From Streptomyces sp. CC208A (lineage in GTDB: Bacteria > Actinomycetota > Actinomycetes > Streptomycetales > Streptomycetaceae), in the NCBI RefSeq assembly GCF_030010625.1, contig NZ_JASCXN010000039.1, positions 1-63,294 on the forward strand: 63,294 nucleotides of DNA, given 5' to 3'. The notes below the pieces were generated by a model that made no database searches, was not told the DNA's origin, and saw only the letters and a list, made by a program, of their open reading frames with translations. Both the position numbers and the translations under genes were made by a program. Positions 48,616-55,760 of the stretch are shown in pieces. The number at the start of each line of letters is the position of its first letter. Within the stretch, counting starts at the first letter, position 1.

Positions 48616-49109
48616 GAGTGGTCCGCGAAGGTGCCGGAGGGGTCGGAGGCGTCCGCGGGGCCGGTGAGGTCGTAGGTGAGCTCGGGGCGGTCCCAGTGGA
48701 TGCGTCCGGAGGCGGCGACGGTGCCGGTGCGGCGGGCGCCGGTGCGCAGGTAGAACCCCTCGGCGGGCGGGTGGGCGACGACCCGGACGGCGGTGAGCCC
48801 CGCAAGGCGGGCCACACAGTTCATGTGGGCCATCAGCAGCCGGCCGATGTTGAGCCCCTGGGCGCTGTCGGCGACGAAGGCGAGGTCGAGCTCGGCCTCG
48901 TCGAGCAGGAGCGCGTAGAAGCCGAGGACCCGGTCGTCCGCGTCGTCGACGGCGGCGTACACCGGGTGGTGCTCGATGTAGGCCCCGCCGACCTGGTAGC
49001 CGTCGACCATGACGGCGTACGGCCCCCGGTAGGCGGCGGAGCCCCGGACGAGCCGGGTCAGTCGCTTGGAGTCGGCCGCGGTGGCGCGGCGGATGCTGAT
49101 CTCGGGCAT
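48612..49109 (-). CDS. GNAT-family N-acetyltransferase
   Basis: 165 aa. Acetyl-CoA binding motif A is LAFVADSAQGLNIGRLLMAH, followed by AGLTAVRVVAHPPAEGFYLR and TGARRTGTV. N-terminal ISIRRATAADSKRLTRLVRG is also typical. Substrate unknown. Translationally coupled to the downstream MFS gene, which may hint at small-molecule modification plus export. Confidence 0.88.
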   Translation of the reverse strand: MPEISIRRATAADSKRLTRLVRGSAAYRGPYAVMVDGYQVGGAYIEHHPVYAAVDDADDRVLGFYALLLDEAELDLAFVADSAQGLNIGRLLMAHMNCVARLAGLTAVRVVAHPPAEGFYLRTGARRTGTVAASGRIHWDRPELTYDLTGPADASDPSGTFADHS

Positions 49110-49196
49110 GGGCCGAGTATAGGAACGCCTTCGTACCCCGGCCCTTACATTTTCGGGTGCCCCCGCCCCGCCCGCCCCGTCCCCGCCCGGAGCCGC

Positions 49197-49682
49197 TCAG
49201 CCGCAGGAGGGGCGGAGCTCGTCCGGGTCGATGCCGTCGAGGCGGGCGGCGAGGGTGCCGAGCCGGTCGCGCAGCTCGGCGATCTCCGCGAGGTCGAGGC
49301 CGGTGGCGGCGGCGATCCGCCGGGGCACACCGAGGGCCCGCTCGCGCAGTTCCGCGCCCGCCCCGGTGACGCGGACGGTGACGGACCGCTCGTCCTCGGC
49401 GCTGCGCCGCCGCTCGACGTATCCGGTCGCCTCAAGCCGCTTGAGCAGCGGCGACAGGGTGCCGGAGTCGAGCCGCAGCCGCTCGCCGATGCCCTTCACG
49501 GGCAGCTCGCCGTGCTCCCAGAGGACCAGCATGACGAGGTACTGGGGGTAGGTGAGCCCGAGCTCCTTGAGCGCCTCGCGGTAGACGCCGTTGAAGGCAC
49601 GGGTCGCCGCGTGCAGCGAGAAGCAGATCTGGTGGTCGAGCCGGAGGAAGTCCTCGCCGGGGACCGTGTCGAGCGTCTCCAT
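49197..49682 (-). CDS. ohrR: OhrR-type MarR regulator, organic peroxide sensor
   Basis: 161 aa. The peroxide-sensing Cys20 is in FLRLDHQICFSLHAATRAF, at the position of the reactive Cys in Bacillus and Xanthomonas OhrR. The winged helix is ELPVKGIGERLRLDSGTLSP, LLKRLEATGYVERRRSAEDE, RSVTVRVTGAG. A second Cys is at the very C-terminus (LRPSCG), which suggests the two-Cys mechanism with an intersubunit disulfide. It is divergent from an ohr gene across a 36-bp perfect palindrome. Confidence 0.93.
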   Translation of the reverse strand: METLDTVPGEDFLRLDHQICFSLHAATRAFNGVYREALKELGLTYPQYLVMLVLWEHGELPVKGIGERLRLDSGTLSPLLKRLEATGYVERRRSAEDERSVTVRVTGAGAELRERALGVPRRIAAATGLDLAEIAELRDRLGTLAARLDGIDPDELRPSCG

Positions 49683-49708
49683 GCCACCAGGATACGCGAG
49701 ACCCCTCC

Positions 49709-49744
49709 GCGCACGATTAAGTTGTGCACAACTTAATCGTGCGC
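49709..49744. promoter_or_regulatory. 36-bp perfect palindrome, OhrR operator
   Basis: Half-site GCGCACGATTAAGTTGTG is followed directly by its exact reverse complement. Its AT-rich core TTAAGTTGTGCACAACTTAA agrees with known OhrR sites (AT-rich, with TACAATT-like halves). It lies 26 bases from the ohrR start and 48 bases from the ohr start, so it can repress both. Confidence 0.9.
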
Positions 49745-49792
49745 TACAAATATGAGGCCACCCCTTCCCGAGGAACAGGAACGGAAGAACCC

Positions 49793-50209
49793 ATGGACGC
49801 CATCTACACCGCCGTCGCCACCGCCAACGGCCGCGAGGGCCGCGCCGTCAGCTCCGACGGCCACATCGACCTCCCCCTCGCCCACCCGCAGGCCCTCGGC
49901 GGCAACGGCCTGGGCACCAACCCGGAGCAGCTCTTCGCCGCCGGCTACGCGGCCTGCTTCAGCAGCGCCATGGGCGTGATCGCCCGCCAGGAGAAGATCG
50001 ACATCTCCGAGGCGTCCGTCACCGCCGAGGTCTCCATCGGCAAGGACGCCGCCGACGGCGGCTTCGGCCTGGCCGTCGTCATGCGCGCCGAGTTCCCCGA
50101 CCACCTCCAGGGCGAGGCCGGCCGGGCCCTGCTGGAGAAGACCCACGCCTTCTGCCCGTACTCCAAGGCCACCCGCGGCAACATCAGGGTCGACCTCGTC
50201 GTCGAGTAA
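49793..50209 (+). CDS. ohr: Organic hydroperoxide resistance protein (Ohr), copy 2
   Basis: 138 aa from ATG 49793. Peroxidatic Cys in YAACFSSAMGV and second Cys in HAFCPYSKATRGN; the phrase TNPEQLFAAGYAACF is diagnostic. It reduces organic hydroperoxides using lipoylated proteins as donors in characterised cases. Divergent from ohrR and surely under its control. It differs from copy 1 (37085-37507) by a two-residue insert (KDAADGGFG) and many substitutions, so it is an old duplication. Confidence 0.94.
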   Translation: MDAIYTAVATANGREGRAVSSDGHIDLPLAHPQALGGNGLGTNPEQLFAAGYAACFSSAMGVIARQEKIDISEASVTAEVSIGKDAADGGFGLAVVMRAEFPDHLQGEAGRALLEKTHAFCPYSKATRGNIRVDLVVE

Positions 50210-50240
50210 CACCCCGCCGCCGGGCCACACACACCCTCAC

Positions 50241-50284
50241 ACCCCCCTGGGTATCCCACCTCCGGGTGAGATACCCAGGGGGGT
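50241..50284. promoter_or_regulatory. 15-bp inverted repeat: terminator and possible CsoR/CstR site
   Basis: ACCCCCCTGGGTATC and GATACCCAGGGGGGT are exact complements around 14 bases. It can terminate the ohr transcript, but the TACCC/GGGTA plus G-tract content is that of CsoR/CstR-family operators and its right arm touches the -35 of the next promoter. Confidence 0.65.
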
Positions 50285-50286
50285 AT

Positions 50287-50344
50287 TTGACTTTTCCGCG
50301 CGACGCGCCCTACCTTCGATCCCGTAAATACCCCGGGGGGTATT
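50287..50344 (+). promoter_or_regulatory. Promoter of persulfide operon with second G-tract palindrome
   Basis: -35 TTGACT (50287-50292) and -10 TACCTT (50311-50316), spacing 18. Downstream, AATACCCC-GG-GGGGTATT (50327-50344) is a perfect 8+2+8 palindrome of CsoR/CstR type, located where a repressor would block RNA polymerase. Confidence 0.7.
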
Positions 50345-50366
50345 CGAAAGAGTGAGGGAGCCCGCC

Positions 50367-51755
50367 ATGTTCTTCGCCCAGTACTACCTCGACTGCCTCT
50401 CCCAGGCGTCGTACATGATCGCCGACGAGACGACCGGGCAGGCGGTGGTCGTCGACCCGCGCCGGGACGTCTCGGAGTACCTGGCCGACGCGCGGGCGCA
50501 CGGCTTCACGGTGACGGGCGTGATCAACACGCACTTCCACGCGGACTTCGTCGCCGGGCACCTGGAGATGGCCGCCGAGACCGGCGCCTGGATCGGCTAC
50601 GGTTCGCGCGCCGAGACGGAGTACCCGATCCGCCACCTCGCCGACGGCGAGCGGATCCCCCTCGGCGACGTCACCCTCCAGGTCATGGAGACCCCCGGGC
50701 ACACCCCGGAGTCCGTCAGCGTGCTGGTGTACGAGCACGCCGGCGACACCGTCCCGTACGGGGTCCTGACGGGTGACGCCCTGTTCATCGGCGACGTCGG
50801 CCGCCCCGACCTGCTCGCCTCGGCGGGCGTGACCGCCGAGGAGCTGGGCGGGATGCTGCACGACAGCGTGCAGGGGAGGCTGATGGGCCTTCCGGACGAG
50901 GTGCGGGTCTTCCCCGCGCACGGCGCCGGGTCCGCCTGCGGCAAGAACCTGTCCACGGAGAAGCAGTCCACCATCGGCGAGCAGCGGGCCACCAACTACG
51001 CCTGCGCCCCGATGAGCCGGGAGGAGTTCGTCGCCCTCGTCACGGCGGGGCAGCCTCCGGCACCGGGCTACTTCGCCTACGACGCCGACCTCAACCGCAG
51101 GGAGCACCCGCTGTACGACGGGGCCTCGCCCTCCCGCCCGCTGTCCCCGGCGGAGTTCGCCGGGCTGCGGGCCGGCGGGGCGGTGGTGGTCGACGCCCGC
51201 GACCCGCAGGAGTTCGCCGCCGGGCACCTGTCCGGCGCGGTGAACGTGCCGGCCGACGGCCGGTTCGCCGAGCAGGCCGGGACCGTCCTGGACCCGGCGG
51301 ACGAACTGGTGGTCATGGCGCCGCAGAACCGGGAGGAGGAGGTCGTCACCCGCCTCGCCCGGATCGGTCTCGACCGGGTCGCGGGCTATGTCCGCAACCC
51401 CGAGGACGTCCTGAGGCTGATGGCCGACGAGGTCTCCCCCGCGAGCCGTCTCACCGCCGCCCGCCTGAAGGCCGCCCTCGCGGGCGACAACCCGCCGCTC
51501 GTGGTGGACGTGCGCACCTGCGGCGAGCGCGAGGCCAACGGCTTCCTCCCCGAGGCCCTGCACATCCCGCTGAGCGAACTGCCCTCGCGTGCCGACGAGT
51601 TGCCCGCCGACCGCCCCCTCGTCCTGCACTGCGCGGGCGGCCACCGCTCCTCCGTCGCCGCCGGCCTCCTGCGCCGGCGCGGCTTCCGGGACGTCTCCGA
51701 CGTCCTCGGAGGCTGGGCCGCCCTGGCCCTCGCGGCCGAACGCACCGCGGTCTGA
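50367..51755 (+). CDS. Persulfide dioxygenase fused to two rhodanese domains (CstB/ETHE1-like)
   Basis: 462 aa from ATG 50367. The metallo-beta-lactamase domain (1-250) has iron ligands in THFHADFVAGH (His56, His58, Asp60), PGHTPES, GDALFIGDVGRPDL and FPAHGAGSACG, the ETHE1 pattern. Rhodanese 1 (about 255-350) has no active-site Cys (MAPQNREEEVV), so it is a pseudo-domain. Rhodanese 2 (about 370-462) has Cys in VLHCAGGHRSS. This order matches CstB, which oxidises persulfides and makes thiosulfate. First gene of a sulfur-detox operon under a CsoR/CstR-like site; GTG 50352 is an alternative start. Confidence 0.9.
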   Translation: MFFAQYYLDCLSQASYMIADETTGQAVVVDPRRDVSEYLADARAHGFTVTGVINTHFHADFVAGHLEMAAETGAWIGYGSRAETEYPIRHLADGERIPLGDVTLQVMETPGHTPESVSVLVYEHAGDTVPYGVLTGDALFIGDVGRPDLLASAGVTAEELGGMLHDSVQGRLMGLPDEVRVFPAHGAGSACGKNLSTEKQSTIGEQRATNYACAPMSREEFVALVTAGQPPAPGYFAYDADLNRREHPLYDGASPSRPLSPAEFAGLRAGGAVVVDARDPQEFAAGHLSGAVNVPADGRFAEQAGTVLDPADELVVMAPQNREEEVVTRLARIGLDRVAGYVRNPEDVLRLMADEVSPASRLTAARLKAALAGDNPPLVVDVRTCGEREANGFLPEALHIPLSELPSRADELPADRPLVLHCAGGHRSSVAAGLLRRRGFRDVSDVLGGWAALALAAERTAV

Positions 51756-51801
51756 CCACTCCCCCCTATACCCCCACCCGTATACGACCTCCGGAGCCGC
51801 A

Positions 51802-52383
51802 ATGAGCGCCCAGCGCACCGTCCAGTCCGTCACCCCCGCCGTCCTGCACCCGCTCGTCGCGGAAGGCCGCGCCCCGCGCCTGCTCGACGTGCGGACGCCC
51901 GCCGAGTTCCGTACCGCCCACATCCCGGGCTCGTACAACGTGCCGCTCCACACCCTGCGCGAGCACCGCGCGGAGCTGCGCTCCCACCTGGACGAGGAGG
52001 TCGTGCTGGTCTGCCGCTCGGGGCAGCGGGCACGCGAGGCCGAGCAGGCCCTCGCCCAGGCCGGTCTGCCCAACCTCCGCGTCCTGGAGGGCGGCATGAA
52101 CGCCTGGGAGGCCGCCGGGGCTCCCGTGGAGCGGGGCCCCGAGCGCTGGGACATGGAGCGCCAGGTCCGGCTCGTCGCCGGCTCCGCCGTCCTCGTCACC
52201 GGCCTCCTCGGCGTCCTCGTCCCCGGCGTCCACCTCGTCGGCACGGCGATCGGCGCCGGCCTGACCTACGCCGCGATCGGCAACTCCTGCGCCATGGGCG
52301 TCCTGCTCTCCAAGCTCCCCTACAACCGCGGGCCGCGCACCGACATCCGTACCGTGATCGCGGAGCTGCGGAGCGCGTCGTGA
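51802..52383 (+). CDS. Rhodanese with C-terminal membrane domain (DUF2892)
   Basis: 193 aa. Rhodanese domain (1-115) with active-site Cys in VVLVCRSGQRAREAEQAL. Then a membrane part: LVAGSAVLVTGLLGVLVPGV and GTAIGAGLTYAAIGNSCAMG, the DUF2892/YgaP-type domain. YgaP-like proteins carry sulfane sulfur at the membrane. ATG 51802 follows CCGGAG. It overlaps the TauE gene by four bases, which supports a chain from rhodanese to exporter. Confidence 0.92.
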   Translation: MSAQRTVQSVTPAVLHPLVAEGRAPRLLDVRTPAEFRTAHIPGSYNVPLHTLREHRAELRSHLDEEVVLVCRSGQRAREAEQALAQAGLPNLRVLEGGMNAWEAAGAPVERGPERWDMERQVRLVAGSAVLVTGLLGVLVPGVHLVGTAIGAGLTYAAIGNSCAMGVLLSKLPYNRGPRTDIRTVIAELRSAS

Positions 52384-53408
52384 CCGTCCTGGTCGTCGCG
52401 GCCTCGCTGCTCATCGGCGTCAGCCTCGGCGTCCTCGGCGGCGGCGGGTCGATCCTGACCGTCCCGATCCTGGTGTACCTGGCCGGGCAGGACACCAAGG
52501 AGGCCATCGCCACCTCCCTCTTCGTGGTCGGGGTCACCAGCCTCGCGGCCCTCGTCCCGCACGCCCGCGCCCACCGGGTCCGCTGGCGGACCGGCCTCCT
52601 CTTCGGCGCCTTCAGCATGGCCGGCGCCTACGGCGGCGGCCGGGCCGCCGAGTACGTCCCCGGCACCGTGCTGCTCGTCGCGTTCGCCCTGATGATGCTG
52701 GCCACGGCCTTCGCGATGCTCCGCACGCCCCGGAAGGGGCGTACCCCCGCCCGGTCCGCGCACCAGGACCTGCCCCTGACGCACATCGCGGCCGAGGGCC
52801 TGGCGGTCGGTGCCGTGACCGGTCTGGTGGGCGCCGGCGGCGGGTTCCTCGTCGTCCCGGCCCTGGTTCTGCTCGGCGGCCTGCCGATGGGCGTCGCGGT
52901 CGGGACCTCGCTCCTCGTCATCGCGATGAAGTCCTTCGCGGGACTCGCCGGGCACCTCTCCGGCGTGTCGCTCGACTGGGGCGTGGCCGTGACCGTGACG
53001 GTGGCGGCGGTGGCCGGCAGCCTGGCCGGGGCCCGGCTCGCGGGGCGCGTCCCGCAGGACGCGCTGCGCAGGGCCTTCGGCTGGTTCGTCGTCGTGATGG
53101 GCGTCCTCGTCCTCGCCCAGCAGCTCGACCCCGCCCTGTGGACCCACCCCGCCACCTGGGCCGCGCTCGGAGCCGCGGGGGCCGCCGCGCTCACCGCCCG
53201 GCTGTGGCGGCGATCGAGGCCGCGGCCCGAACCGGTCGCGTCGCAGGGGGACGTGTGCTGTTCTGGAAGCAGCCGCAGGAAGGCATGCCGATGCGTCGCA
53301 GCCGGATCTCCGCCTTCGTCCCCGCCCGGTCGGCCGCCCCGACCGGAGCCGGCGGGGGGCTGCTGCCCAAGCGGGATCTCGCGGTCGCCTGGCTCCTCGT
53401 CGTCCTGA
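52380..53408 (+). CDS. TauE/SafE-family sulfite/anion exporter
   Basis: 342 aa. Eight or so hydrophobic segments with the two TauE repeats: LLIGVSLGVLGGGGSILTVP and VGAVTGLVGAGGGFLVVPAL. Likely exports sulfite or thiosulfate-type products of the upstream enzymes. The membrane part ends near residue 290; the last 50 residues (GDVCCSGSSRRKACRCVAAG) look unlike the family and overlap the next gene by 118 bases. This tail may come from a frameshift that removed the normal stop, or it may be a genuine Cys-rich extension. Confidence 0.88.
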   Translation: MTVLVVAASLLIGVSLGVLGGGGSILTVPILVYLAGQDTKEAIATSLFVVGVTSLAALVPHARAHRVRWRTGLLFGAFSMAGAYGGGRAAEYVPGTVLLVAFALMMLATAFAMLRTPRKGRTPARSAHQDLPLTHIAAEGLAVGAVTGLVGAGGGFLVVPALVLLGGLPMGVAVGTSLLVIAMKSFAGLAGHLSGVSLDWGVAVTVTVAAVAGSLAGARLAGRVPQDALRRAFGWFVVVMGVLVLAQQLDPALWTHPATWAALGAAGAAALTARLWRRSRPRPEPVASQGDVCCSGSSRRKACRCVAAGSPPSSPPGRPPRPEPAGGCCPSGISRSPGSSSS

Positions 53409-54127
53409 TCACCGTGCCCGCCTGGGTGCTGACCATCGGCCAGGCCCGGGACATGGGCGTGGCGCCCGGCACCATGGGGATGGCGCTGCCCCTCTTCCTG
53501 CTGCTCTGGGTGACGATGATGGCGGCCATGATGCTGCCGTCGATGGCGCCGGTGGCCCTCACCTGGGTGCGGGGGATCGGCCGCCGGTCCTCCGGCTGGA
53601 CCCGGACCGCCCGCACCGTCGCGTTCATGGGCGGGTACCTGCTCGTGTGGACCGCCTTCGGACTGCTCGCCTACGCGGCCCTGGCCTTCACCGGCGGCCT
53701 GGTGGACGACCACCCCACCGCCGGACGCTGGATCGGCTCGGTCGCCTTCCTGCTCGCGGGCCTGTACCAGCTCGGCCCCCTCAAGAACGTCTGTCTGCGG
53801 CACTGCCGCGACCCGATGAGTCATCTGGTGCGTTACGCCGGGTTCCGGGGACCGGCCCGCGACCTGCGGGTGGGCGTCCACCACGGCGCGTACTGCGTCG
53901 GCTGCTGCGCCGGGCTGATGGTCGTGCTCGTCCCGCTCGGCATGATGAACGTGGCGGCGATGGCCGGACTGGCCTTGGTGATCTTCATGGAGAAGCTGTG
54001 GTCCCGGGGCGTCCTCCTCGGCCGTGTCGTGGGCGTCGCCTTCCTCGTCCTGGCGGTGCTCGCGCCGTTCCAGGACTGGATGCTGCCGGGCCTCGACGGC
54101 TCGATGCCGTCCATGGGCGGCATGTGA
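53291..54127 (+). CDS. DUF2182 family membrane protein
   Basis: 278 aa. Start chosen at ATG 53291, seven bases after AGGAAGG; ATG 53285 is too close to the site. About seven hydrophobic segments. DUF2182 landmarks: MMAAMMLPSMAPVALTWVRG, LLVWTAFGLLAYAAL, YQLGPLKNVCLRHCRDPMSH, and the conserved GVHHGAYCVGCCAGLM. These genes are usually next to DUF1326 genes, as here. Function unknown; Cys pairs on predicted loops suggest metal or sulfur handling. Confidence 0.9.
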   Translation: MRRSRISAFVPARSAAPTGAGGGLLPKRDLAVAWLLVVLITVPAWVLTIGQARDMGVAPGTMGMALPLFLLLWVTMMAAMMLPSMAPVALTWVRGIGRRSSGWTRTARTVAFMGGYLLVWTAFGLLAYAALAFTGGLVDDHPTAGRWIGSVAFLLAGLYQLGPLKNVCLRHCRDPMSHLVRYAGFRGPARDLRVGVHHGAYCVGCCAGLMVVLVPLGMMNVAAMAGLALVIFMEKLWSRGVLLGRVVGVAFLVLAVLAPFQDWMLPGLDGSMPSMGGM

Positions 54128-54235
54128 TCGTCCGGGCGCGTCCGGTCGCTCCCTCGGGTCCGCCGTGGGGGCCGGCCGCTTTCCCGCCCGGGGGCATGAG
54201 GTGCAAGCTGGAAGGGAGACCGTTCTCCGATCCCG

Positions 54236-54260
54236 GGAACGGGCTCGGGACACGCGGTCT
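54236..54260 (+). promoter_or_regulatory. Possible ECF sigma promoter upstream of DUF1326 gene
   Basis: GGAAC (54236-54240) is 16 bases from GTC (54257-54259), the common ECF pattern in Streptomyces. It lies about 45 bases before the DUF1326 start, within a 178-bp gap that also contains an inverted repeat GAGCTCCTTGGAGCTC at 54275. Confidence 0.4.
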
Positions 54261-54305
54261 CGCCACTCCGAGTGAGCTCCTTGGAGCTCGGCTGGAGGAA
54301 GCGAG

Positions 54306-54962
54306 ATGACACAGCAGGCCACCACCGGCACCCGCTGGCACCTGGCCGGCGACTGGTTCGACGTGTGCAAGTGCGCCATTCCCTGCCCGTGCACGTTCGC
54401 GCAGCCCCCGACCTACGGCGACTGCGAGGGCGTCCTGGTCTGGCACATCCGGGAGGGCAACTTCGGCGACGTACGGCTCGACGGCCTCAACGTCCTGATG
54501 CTCGGCTCCTTCGAGGGCGACGTGTGGGCCGGCACGCACACCGACCCGTACGCCGCGGTCTTCCTCGACGAGCGTGCCGACGACGAGCAGCGCGCCGCGC
54601 TCGGGGCCGTCTTCGGCGGTGAGGCGGGCGGATGGCCGGCGGAGTTCGGGGCGATGTTCCACCCCGAGATGCGGGGCATGGACGTCGTCCCGATCCACGT
54701 GGAGATCGACGAGGACCTCGCCACCTGGCGGGCCGAGATCCCCGGCCGTGTCCTGGCGACCGCCGAGGCCCTCACCGGCCCCACCACCCCGGAGGGCGCA
54801 CGCGTCCAGGTCCACAACATCCCGGGGTCCGAGGTGGGACCTGGCCAGATCGCCACGTGGGGGCGGGCCACCGTCGACCGCGCCGACGCGTTCGGCTTCA
54901 CCTGGGAACGCACCGGGAAGTCGAGCAAGCACTTCCCCTTCGACTGGAGCGGCCCCGACTGA
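54306..54962 (+). CDS. DUF1326 family protein
   Basis: 218 aa, soluble, no signal peptide. Family marks: WHLAGDWFDVCKCAIPCPCT at the N-terminus with three cysteines in CKCAIPCPC, GVLVWHIREGNFGDVRLDGL and the end KSSKHFPFDWSG. DUF1326 genes almost always neighbour DUF2182 membrane proteins; the pair has no established biochemical role. The Cys cluster suggests metal or sulfur binding, in line with the surrounding persulfide genes. Start ATG 54306 follows GGAGGAAG. Confidence 0.9.
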   Translation: MTQQATTGTRWHLAGDWFDVCKCAIPCPCTFAQPPTYGDCEGVLVWHIREGNFGDVRLDGLNVLMLGSFEGDVWAGTHTDPYAAVFLDERADDEQRAALGAVFGGEAGGWPAEFGAMFHPEMRGMDVVPIHVEIDEDLATWRAEIPGRVLATAEALTGPTTPEGARVQVHNIPGSEVGPGQIATWGRATVDRADAFGFTWERTGKSSKHFPFDWSGPD

Positions 54963-54995
54963 GGAGCCCGCCGTGGGGCGGCCGGGTGCGGAGGG

Positions 54996-55673
54996 TCAGG
55001 CCGCGTCCCCGGTGTGTACGGGGAGGTCGGCCAGGCGCCATTCGAGCATGCCGTCGCTGAGCCGGACCGCCCGCCGGCCGCGCCCGGCGAGCAGGCGAAC
55101 GGCGTCGTGGGCGAGGGCGCAGTACTCGCCGCGGCAGTAGACGACGGCCTCGACGCCGTCCGGCAGTTCACCGAGGCGGTCGGCCAGTTCGGCGACGGGG
55201 ATGCTGACCGCGCCGGGGATGTGCCCGGCGCGGTACTCCTCCGCCGGCCGTACGTCGAGCACGACCACGTCCCCGGCCTCGGCGCGGGCCAGGAGCTCCT
55301 CGTGGGTGATCCCTGCGGTGCCGTCCTCGCCGAGGTAGGCGGCGCGGGCGGCGGGGACGGCGGCCTGGTGGTGTTCGGCGACCTTGCGGAGCAGGGCGAA
55401 GAGCCGGGCCACGTCGTCCCCGGCGAGCCGGTAGTGGATGCGTACGCCCTCGCGGCGGGTGGCGACGAGACCGGCCTGCTTGAGGATCTGCAGATGGGCC
55501 GAGGCGGTGGTCAGGTTCAGCCCGGCGGCCTTCGCGAGCGCGTCGACGGTGCGCTCGCCCTGGGCGAGCAGATCGAGCAGTTCCAGCCGTTTCCCGCTGG
55601 CCAGGGCTTTGCCGCTGGCCGCGAAGGCATCGTAGAGAGCTGCCTTGGTCCCGTTCTTCGTGGCGTCCCGCAT
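54996..55673 (-). CDS. ArsR-family regulator fused to a rhodanese domain
   Basis: 225 aa. Start at ATG 55673, behind GGAGG; a TTG 12 bases upstream is less likely. The ArsR winged helix covers about 10-100 (KRLELLDLLAQGERTVDALA, KAAGLNLTTASAHLQILKQA, GVRIHYRLAG) and contains no cysteine. The rhodanese domain (about 120-215) has an active loop YCRGEYCALAHDAV with two cysteines. This makes the rhodanese the likely sensor of persulfide or thiosulfate. Divergent from a second metallo-beta-lactamase/rhodanese gene, which it probably represses. Confidence 0.9.
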   Translation of the reverse strand: MRDATKNGTKAALYDAFAASGKALASGKRLELLDLLAQGERTVDALAKAAGLNLTTASAHLQILKQAGLVATRREGVRIHYRLAGDDVARLFALLRKVAEHHQAAVPAARAAYLGEDGTAGITHEELLARAEAGDVVVLDVRPAEEYRAGHIPGAVSIPVAELADRLGELPDGVEAVVYCRGEYCALAHDAVRLLAGRGRRAVRLSDGMLEWRLADLPVHTGDAA

Positions 55674-55760
55674 TGCTTCCTCCAAATATCTATGGATTAC
55701 TGTAACTGAAGTCCGGCGAGGACGCCCCCGCCCGGCGAGGGCCTAGGGAAGGACAGCACG

